Positions 1 to 9,600 of a stretch of 16,821 nt of DNA are shown piece after piece. Where the stretch lies: NCBI GenBank assembly GCA_035651635.1, contig DASRFK010000151.1:1-16821 (forward strand). Reading direction: 5' to 3'. The DNA is from JANXQE01 sp035651635. Lineage in GTDB: Bacteria > Verrucomicrobiota > Verrucomicrobiia > Limisphaerales > UBA8199. Below the pieces are notes generated by a model. The model saw nothing but the letters and a program-made list of their open reading frames with translations, was not told the DNA's origin and did no database searches. Every line of letters begins with the position of its first letter. Position 1 is the stretch's first letter. Made by a program: the position numbers and the translations under genes.

Positions 1-1
1 C

Positions 2-3000
2 GACTCGCTGACCAATACGTCCGCATTGCGCTGGTCTCTGGATGGACCGCTAGGCAACGTGATCAACAACCGCTCGTTCAATGGGTCGGACGCCCAAAAC
101 GTGGGTAATCCCGTGATAAACGTGCCCGCCGGCGCCTATACCTTAACGGTTTCCGCCACGGGCGACAGCACCAGCGGCTACCAATTCCGGTTGTTCGATC
201 TCGCGACTGCGACGTCACTCACGCCGGGCACTGTCGTAAACGGCCTGTTAAATCCCGCCAACTCCACAGTCGCCTACAAGTTCACAGTGTCGTCGCACGG
301 CAAGTTCATTTACGACTTTTTGAGCTCCAGCGGCCTGCCCGATGCCTACGTGAGGTTGTTCGACGCCGTCGGAAACATGCCCATCAGTACAGGGCTTGGG
401 AGTATCGTGGGCCCTCTGGTGCTGCCGGCCGGCAATTACACGCTGTTGGTGGAAGGTTATATTGGCGACTATGGCACGGGCAGCTATTCTTTCAACCTGA
501 ACCCCGTCACTGACGGGAGCCAGCCCTTGACCTTGGGCAGCGTTGTCAGCGGCGCCATTAGTTCACCTGGTCAGCACCAGCAATATACCTTCGCGCTTGG
601 GTCGGCCGCGCGTGTTTATTTTGACTCGCTCACCAACACGTCGAACCTGCGCTGGTCCCTCGATGGCCCGACTGGAAACGTGGTCAACACCCGTTCCTTC
701 AGTAGTTCGGACGCGCAATCGATCGGTAACCCCGTCCTAAGCCTGGTTGCCGGCAATTATACTCTGACCGTCGCGGCGACAACTGACAATACGGGCGGCT
801 ATCAATTCCGCTTGCTCGATCTCGCATCGGCGGCGCCGCTCACACTCGGAGCCGTGGTAAACGCCAGTTTGACTCCGGCCAATTCCACGGTTGCCTACCA
901 GTTCACACTCGCCTCGCCAACCAATGTTCTCTTCGACTATCTGAATTCTGCCAACTTGCCTGATACGTACGTGCGGTTGCTCGACAACAATGGCAACGTG
1001 CCGCTTGCCGTTGGCCTGGCCAATGTCGTGGGTCCTCTATTACTTCCAGCGGGCAATTACACTTTGCTGGTTGAAGGTTACATCGGCGATCCTGGCTCCG
1101 GTACTTATTCGTTCAACCTGGTCCCAGTGACAGACGGAGTACAGGCCTTGACGCTGGGAAGCCTCATCAACGGGGCTGTCAATTCTCCCGGTCAGCACCA
1201 GCAATACACCTTTACCCTCGCTTCGGCCTCCCGCTTGTACTTCGATGCCCTGACCAACACCAGCAGCTTGCGCTGGTCTCTGGACGGCCCTACCGGAAAC
1301 ATCGTCAACAGCCGCGCCTTTAGCTCGTCGGACGCGCAATCGATCGGCAACCCCATATTGAATTTGCCAGCGGGTGCCTACACTCTGACCGTTCTGGGAA
1401 TCACCGACAACACCGGTCCCTACCAGTTTCGCTTGTCAGACTTGGCGGCGGCGACTCCTCTCACTCCCGGCACACCGGTCAGCAAGAACAATTTCGCAGC
1501 CAACAGCACCGACCTGTACCGGTTCACTGCCGCGCCCGGTGACCAAGTCTCGTTTATTTACCAAAGCTCGAGCGGCATTCCGAACGCCTATTGGCGGCTC
1601 ATCGACCCTTTCAGCAACATTCTTGCGGCCCAATCGCTGGCCAGCGGTAACTCCGGGACCAACCGCTTGACCGCTGGCGGAACCTATACCCTGCTCATCG
1701 AGGGGTACATTGGTGATCCCGGGCTGGGAACCTATGCCTTCAATCTGCAGCCGGACGGAAATGTTTCCAGCACCCCGTTTACCGGCGCGGCTTTGACCAT
1801 CGGCACTCCAATCATTGGCACGCTGCCCACAGGCACTGCCGTTACGAACTATGTTTTTACATTGGCCAATGCGGCGCGGCTCTGTTTCGACGTCCTGACC
1901 AACGCCAACTTTTATTGGTCGCTCTCCGGTCCCCAAGGCGTCGTCGTAAACAACCGAGGCTTTCCCAATTCGGACAGCGCGGATATTTCCGACTCATCGC
2001 TGGCGTTGCCGGCCGGTAATTATCAGCTGTCCATCACCGGCGCAGCCGGTGATTACGGATTCGAACTCCTGGACTTTTCTTCCGCTACCCCGATGACGCC
2101 GGGAGTCTTGGTCAGCAATACGCTGAGCCCAGCGGACCGCACGGTTTTGTATCAGTTCACCGGCACCGCCGGGCAGCGTTTATATTTCAACGGTCAGCCT
2201 TCCAGCGGCTTCACTTATCAGCCGTATTGCCGCCTTTATGGGCCGCTGGGAAACATTCTCTTTTTTCAAAGCGTTAACAGCGACGTCGATACGTTCACGC
2301 TGCCTCAGTCTGGCACCTACACATTGACTGTCGAAGGCCGGGTCTATGACACACACGCCAGCGGGAATTATGCGTTCAACCTGTTGCCCATAACCTATCC
2401 CACCAACAGCCTCACCTTGGGGGCGACGATCAGCAGTACCATCGCGACGCGAGGTGTTCGGCAGTACTACACTTTCACCCTGGCAACGGCTTCAACGCTC
2501 TACTTTGACGCGCTGACCAACGCAGACTTCTACTGGAGATTGGATGCTCCCTGGGGTCAGGTCCTGGACTGGCGCTCGTTCAGTTCTTCGGACAGCGCGG
2601 ACATTGCCGATCCTGCCCTGCATTTGCCGGCGGGATCCTATGTGCTGGGGATTGCCGGGAACAATTTTGTCGTCACGGGAGATTATCAGTTCCGTTTGCT
2701 CGATTTTGCCACCGCCACCGCGTTTACTCCCGGAACAGCCGTCACCAATACTTTGGCTCCGGCGGACAGCACTGTGTTCTACAAATTCACCGGCACGGCC
2801 GGTCAGCAGTTCTATTTTGACGGACAAGGCGCCAGTGGATTCACTTACCAGCCCTACTGCCGGCTCTACGCGCCGCTGGGCAACGTGATCATGACCCAAA
2901 GCGTTAACAGCGATTTCGATACGTTCACCCTCCCGCAAACCGGTACCTACACCCTGACAGTCGAAGGCCGTATTTATGACACTCACGCCAGTGGCAGCTA

Positions 3001-3660
3001 TGGCTTCAACCTTGTGCCCATAACTTACCCCACCAACAGCCTCACGGTGGGTACGACCATCAGCAACACCATCGCAACGCCTGGGGTCCGGCAGTACTAC
3101 ACCTTCACTCTGGCCAGTGCCTCAACTCTCTATTTTGACGCGCTAACCACTTCGGATTTCTATTGGAGATTGGATGCCCCCTGGGGCCAGGTCCTGGACT
3201 GGCGCTCGTTCAGTTCTTCGGACAGCGCGGACATTAGCGACCCCGCCCTGCATTTGCCGGCTGGATCCTATGTGCTGGCGGTCGCCGGCAATAATTTTAT
3301 CGTCACGGGAGGTTATCAATTCCGCTTGCTCGACTTCGCCGGCGCGACCGCGTTCACTCCCGGAACGGTGGTCACCAATACCCTGGCTCCGGCCGACAGC
3401 ACCGTGTTTTACAAATTCAATGGCGTGGCCGGCGACCATTACTACTTCGACGGGCAGGCCACTAGTGGCTTTACGTATCAGCCTTATACCCGGCTGTACG
3501 GGCCGGCCGGGAACATCGTCATGTCTCAAGGGGTGAACAACGATGTGGACACTTTTGCCTTGCCCCAATCGGGAACCTATACGCTTACCGTGGAGGGACG
3601 GATCTTTGATCCCCAACCGTCGGGTGGCTACTCGTTCAATCTCGTGCCAAACCCGCAAGC
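2..3660 (+). repeat. six tandem ~207-aa PPC-like units in the giant protein
   Basis: The aligned Asp of the motif F-D-x-L-T-N falls at nt 2, 623, 1244, 1889, 2507 and 3137, giving periods of 207, 207, 215, 206 and 210 codons. Each unit looks like a pair of beta-sandwich halves. One half carries W-S-L-D-G-P or W-R-L-D-A-P, then F-x-x-S-D-(A/S), L-P-A-G-x-Y and Y-x-F-x-L-L-D. The other carries P-A-(N/D)-x-T-x-x-Y-x-F, R-L-x-x-x-x-G-N and G-T-Y-T-L-x-V-E-G ending S-F-N-L. This resembles bacterial pre-peptidase C-terminal (PPC) domains. Units 1-3 form one subfamily and units 4-6 another ('FYW' instead of 'LRW'), which suggests two rounds of duplication. The family assignment is by eye; the repetition itself is plain. 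Confidence 0.9.
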
Positions 3661-6600
3661 GCCGCCCGTGCAGCTTTTCCCCACCAACGTATCGCCCGAC
3701 CTGATCGTCGCCTCTCCTTCCGTTTCGCCCTCGACCGGGCTTCAATCGGGCGGCTCGACTACGGTTCTATGGACCGATCAGAATAATGGCACCGGTCCGA
3801 CGAGCGGTTCCTTCACCGATCGCGTCACCATCCGCAATGCGGCCAACCAGGTCCTGGTCGACAGTTTCCTGCCCTACAACGAATCCGATCCCGGCAACGG
3901 CCCGATTGCTCCCGGAACCACGCGCAACCGGCAACTGGCCGTCATTTTTCCGGACGGCACCAACAGCGTTGGAACGCTCCAAGTCACCGTGACAGTTGAC
4001 GCGCAGAACGCGATTCCCGAGAGCAACGAAGCCAACAACTCAACCAGCACTTCCATCAGTGTCGCCCTGGCGCCCTATCCCGATTTGCAGGTGTCCCAGT
4101 CCACCACCGTGCCTGTCACGCGTTGGCTGCCCGGGTCGGTCGTGACGATTAATTGGCAATTGACCAACTCCGGCAACGGCTTTGCGGCGACCAATTGGAC
4201 GGATAGCGTGGTGGTTCGCAACACCAACACTTCAGCGGTCATCCTTAGCACCACCACCAACTACAATCTCCTCGATGCCGGAAATGGTTCGATCGCTCCG
4301 GGAGATGTCCGCTCGCGGTCTCTTTCCTTTACCATGCCCACGAGCTCCGATGCTTACGGCAATTTCGCTATCACGATTACCGCGGACGCCGCCAACCAGG
4401 TGTTTGAGTACAATCCCAGCGGCACTTCTGAGCTGAACAACACCAAAACCATCACCGTGCTCTCGGCACCCGACCTTGTGCCCAATGGCCTGGCGGCGAC
4501 CTCATCTGGCCCGATCCTCTCCGGGGGAGTGCTCAACATCGCATGGAACGATCAGAATACGGGCACCGTTGAGACCGGAAGCCCCTTTTACGACCGGGTC
4601 ACTGTGGTTAATACGAATACCGGGCAAACGCTAATGAACTCCACGATTTACTATGACCCAGCCATTTCAGGCAACGGCGCCATCCCGCCCGGTGGCTCAC
4701 GCGCCCGGTCCACGACGCTTCAACTACCCGACGGAACAGCGGGCGCCGGCACTCTGTTGGTTTCAGTCGCGGTCGACACGTTCGGCCAGGTCCCTGAGTT
4801 CAATGCCGGCGGAACCGGCGAAGCCAACAATACGGTCACCACTTCGGCGATCTCCTCCATTGCAAATTACCCGGACTTGCAAGTAATCAACCTGGGGGTG
4901 CAGCCGCTGGTGCTTAATTCGGGCACCAACCTAACCGTTCAATGGCAGGATACCAACAGCGGCAATGGGCTGGCGCGCAGCAGCTGGTACGATCAGGTGA
5001 TCATCAGCAACGCGACTCTGGGTGTGACGCTGCTGAACACCACGGTTCTCTACGACACCAACGTCCTCGGACCGCTGACCAACGGCTTGGCGCGAAACCG
5101 TTCAGTGAATTTCACCCTGCCCAATGGCGCCAGCGGCGCCGGCACCCTGCGGGTCTCAGTCATAGCGGATGTCTTCAACGGCGTATTTGAGTACAATCCG
5201 GCCGGCACCGCCGAGAGCAATAATGCGGCCACGTCAACCGTGGTTTCCGGGATCGCTTCCTACCCGGATTTGCAGGTCGCCGGGTTGAACGTCACGCCTT
5301 CGGTTCTCGGGTCCGGGACCAACCTGACCGTCCAATGGCAGGATACCAATAGCGGCAATGCGATCGCCGTGGGCAGTTGGTATGACCGCCTGGTCATCAG
5401 TAATTCGAGTTTGGGGGCAATCCTGCTGGACACCCCGGTTTATTTTGATCAGAACGTCCTCGGACCGCTCACCAACGGAACCGCGGTCTCCCGTAGTTAT
5501 AATTTCACCCTGCCCTTCAGCTCCAATGGCGCCGGCGGTCTCGTCTTTTCAGTCACCGCCGATCAACAGAACAATATCTTTGAGTACAACCCCGGCGGCA
5601 CCGGCGAAAATAACAACACGGCCTCAATTAGCCGGAACTCGCTTCTGACTCCGCTGCCGGACCTGGTGATCTCCTCTCTGCTGGCGACGAACCACGTCTT
5701 CACTTCCCAGCTCCTCAACGCCCAGGTGCGGCTGGAAAACCAGGGCTTGCTCGCCGCCAACGGGGATATGGTCCAGCAGATTTTTGTTTCCAGTTCGCCC
5801 GTCGCGGGTAGCGGAACCCTTTCCGCCGTGGCGGACTTTAACGGCGTGCTGGGGGTGGGACAGTTCCTGGATCAGAGCGTGGCCTTGCTGGCTCCCGCCG
5901 TTCCGGGAACCTACTGGCTGATTGCGCAAGCCGACGGCAATAACAATGTTCTGGAACTTTCCGAGAACAATAACAGCTTCGTCAGCCCAACTCCGCTTAC
6001 CGTCGACGCCGCCTATACGGCCACCATCACCGCGGACATCCACTCTGCCCTGGCCAACACGCCCATCCCGATGCACGGCCGGGCGGTCCTGGGCGGCAGC
6101 ACGACCCCGGCCGGTTCCGTGCCTATTACGATTCACATTCAGGTTCGAGGCACCGACCGCGCGTTTAACGTGTTTACCGCCCCGGATGGCACATTTACCA
6201 ACCTGTTCCAACCGCTTCCAAACGAGGCCGGCGTATATCAGATATCGGCTGCGATTCCCACCGCCGCCAATCCACCCGCGCAGGATAGCTTTGTGCTCAT
6301 TGGCATGAACGTGGCCCCCGTGTCGCTGGTGGACCTGACCGAAGAAACGAGCATCACCAACTCGACGACCGTTAACAATCTATCGGATATTCCGTTGACC
6401 GGCCTAACGGTCACGGTCGTTACCAATCAACCCAGTCTTTCGGTTTCTGTCAGCCTAAGCACTAACCGGTTGGATGCCTTTGGCAGCGCGAAGCTTAATT
6501 TCAGCATCAATGCCCTGAACGCTTCGGTGTTTCAAAGCCCCGTCATCCTCCACGTCGCCAGCGCCGAAGGGGCTACCGCGGACCTCGTCCTCGTGGTGCA

Positions 6601-9600
6601 AGTTGATGCCTTGCGACCGAAGTTGGTCGTGAATCCAACTTCATTGCAAGGAGCCATGCAGCGCGGGACCCAAACGCCGTTTGCCTTCACGGTCTCCAAC
6701 CAGGGCGGTGTTCCCACTGGGCCGCTGCAGGTCGTTTCCCCTGCCGTGCCTTGGCTGTCGCTGGCCTCGTCAAATCAACTCCCACCCCTGCCTCCGGGTT
6801 TCAATACGGTGGTTACCATCCTGCTCACTCCGGCCTCGGATTTGCCGCTTGGCGATTATAACGGCAACCTGGTGGTCCAAAGTACCAACGCGGCGACCCA
6901 AGTGACCTACTCGTTCCGCGCTGTATCCGGAGCCAAAGGCAATATGCTGGTCAAGGTCGAGGACGAATACACTTATTTCGCTTCCGGTTCCCCGCCGGTT
7001 ACCAATGCCCAGGTGGTGGTGAGCGATGCGCTTACCGGGACGGCAGTCGCCACTAATCTCTCGGGAGCGGACGGGACCGCTTCATTCACTAATCTGACGG
7101 AGGCATATTACACGGTGGATGTCAGCGCGGACACTCACGGACCGTTCCGCCAGTCAGCGCTGGTTGCGGCCGGCAATACGACCAACGTGACCGCGTTTCT
7201 ACCCCGTCAAACAGTGACCTATAGCTTCACGGTTACTCCTACCACCGTGCCCGACCAATACACGTTCCAGATCGATAGCACTTTCGAGACGCAAGTCCCA
7301 ATCCCGGTCGTGACGATCGAACCTGCGTCGTTGGATTTGTCGCAATACCCGGGCAACCAGTTCCAGGTTCTTTATACCATCGCCAACCATGGCCTGATTG
7401 ATGCCGAGAGCGTTACGCTTCAGTTCCCCACTGCCTCCTGGGTGCAAATGACTGCGCTGGTAACCAACCTGGGCAAGCTCAAAGCGAACAGTTCGTACAC
7501 CGTCCCAGTGCTGGTCACTCGCCTCAACCAGGCGAGCCCTCAGATTTCAGGCTCTCTCGGCTCGCGAACAGCCACACCACTCGATGCCGGCAGCGGTACC
7601 TGTTCGGTCACAGCCCAAATGCTTTGGAATTATCTCTGCGGCCCGAATGTCGTGGATAAGAGCACGGCGTATTATGCTTTCGACTCAACCGGTTGTAACC
7701 TGGTGGATCTTTACAAACAAGTCTATCACCTGGCACCGGATAATCCTGGCACTGGAACTGGCGGGATCACCTCCCAGCAATATTTTGATTACCTGGGTCA
7801 ACTCGGGATCGTCACGGATTTCGAACCGCCGCCCGGATATCATTTCGCCTGCAATGCCAGCCCGCCGGCGGCCAGTGTTCGCCCCAGGCCTTTTGATTCG
7901 GGCAATTCAGTATGCGCAAAAGTTAGCATTCGCCTCGATCAAAAAGGCGTGCTCACCCGCGACGCTTTCAACGCCACCTTGGAAATCAACAACGACGTCA
8001 CCGACCCGCTGCAGAATGTTTCGGCGAATATCCAGATTACCGACTTGAACGGGAACATTGTCACGACGAATTTTGCCGTCGCGGCACCCTCCCTTTCCGG
8101 TCTGACCGCCGTCGACGGCACCGGCACACTTCCCGGCTCGACCACCGGCACGGCCACCTGGACTCTCATCCCCACACTCGATGCGGCTCCCTCCAGCGAC
8201 ATGACTATCTATCTTGTAGGTGGCACGCTGAGCTACAGCCAGAGTGGAACAGTGGTAAGCGTTCCATTGGCGGCAGCACCCATCCAGGTGTTTCCACAAC
8301 CGGAACTGGTGGTTCGTTATTTCCACGATCGCAATGTGTTTGCCGACGATCCGTTCACGCCGCAAATCGAGCCCAGCATTCCTTACTCCCTGGCCGTTCA
8401 GGTCAACAATGTGGGTCACGGGCCCGCTCATTCCCTCTCGATCAGCAGCGGCAAACCGCAAATAGTGGACAATGTCAAAGGGCTGCTCATCAATTTCAAC
8501 ATCCTCGGTACGCAGGTTGAGAACCAACCGGCGACACCGGCGTTGACGGCGGACTTTGGAAGCATCGATCCCGCTACGAACAAGATCGCGCGATGGCTCT
8601 TCACTTCTTCCCTCCAAGGCAGCTTTACGAATTTCTCGGCCTCGTTCTCGCAGGTCGATCAATTTGGCAAGCCACGGCTCTCGCTCGTGCGCAGCGTCGA
8701 AATCCATGAACTGACTCACATCGTGGATGCCGACGGCACGTTCGAAGATGGGCGGGCCGATTTCCTGGTCAACGACGTGTCTGACCCCGATTTTCTCCCG
8801 GACGCCCTTTACTTGAGTGACGGCTCGGTCGTTGCGGTTTCAGCCGTGACCAACGCCGTTGTCACCGGTGCACTCAACGGGACAAACCTGACCATCAATG
8901 TCTCCGCCACCCTTCCCGGCGGCTGGAGTTACCTGCAATTCGGGGATCCAGGTCCCGGGCTGTTCAAGCTCGCTCATGTTTTCCGCCCCAACAATTCGGA
9001 AGTCCCTTTTGGCACCAACGTCTGGACGACCGACCGAAACTTCATCGGCGGCGCCACTGTGCCGGTCCACACCAACCTCGTGCACCTGCTCGACTACAAC
9101 AGCGCCGGCACTTATCGATTAGTCTATGCGCCGGTTGTGACCAACAGCGTGGATACCAACCCGCCTACCAGCTTGGTCGCGGCTCTGCCGGCCAGCACTC
9201 AGCCAAGCTTTACTGTCCAGTGGGCCGGCACCGACAACCAGGGCGGCAGCGGCATCGCGTTCTTCAATATCTATGTCTCGGTCAATGGCGGCCCGTTCAC
9301 TGCCTGGATCACCAATACCGCCCTTGCCGCTGCCATTTACAACGGGGCTCCAAACAATACCTATGCCTTCTTTAGCCGCGCCACGGATCTGGCCGGCAAC
9401 CAGGAGCCCGCCCACCTGGTGGCCGATGCCCAGACAACCACTACTGCTCCCAGCAATTCTCCACCTGTTATCACTTTCATCCCAACCCAGACTCTCACCG
9501 AGGGCGGGTTGTTCAGCTTCACCCCCACCGCCACCGACTCGCAACCGGGAGTGGCTCTTACTTGGAGTCTTTTGCCCGGCGCGCCGCCCGGCGCGTTAAT

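Noticed and set aside
26..28. TTG at 26 as start of the giant protein
   Set aside because: The frame is open upstream to base 2, and residues before the TTG match the conserved repeat (D-S-L-T-N-T-S), so the gene continues beyond the window edge.
7907..8719. 270-codon minus-strand ORF inside the giant gene
   Set aside because: It is antisense to a clear repeat-rich coding frame, has a biased composition with no recognisable motif, and is one of many such shadows in GC-rich DNA.
9574..9595. Direct repeat gcccggcgcg (9574-9583, 9586-9595)
   Set aside because: A short GC-rich coincidence within coding sequence (P-G-A-P-P-G-A codons); no functional reading suggested.
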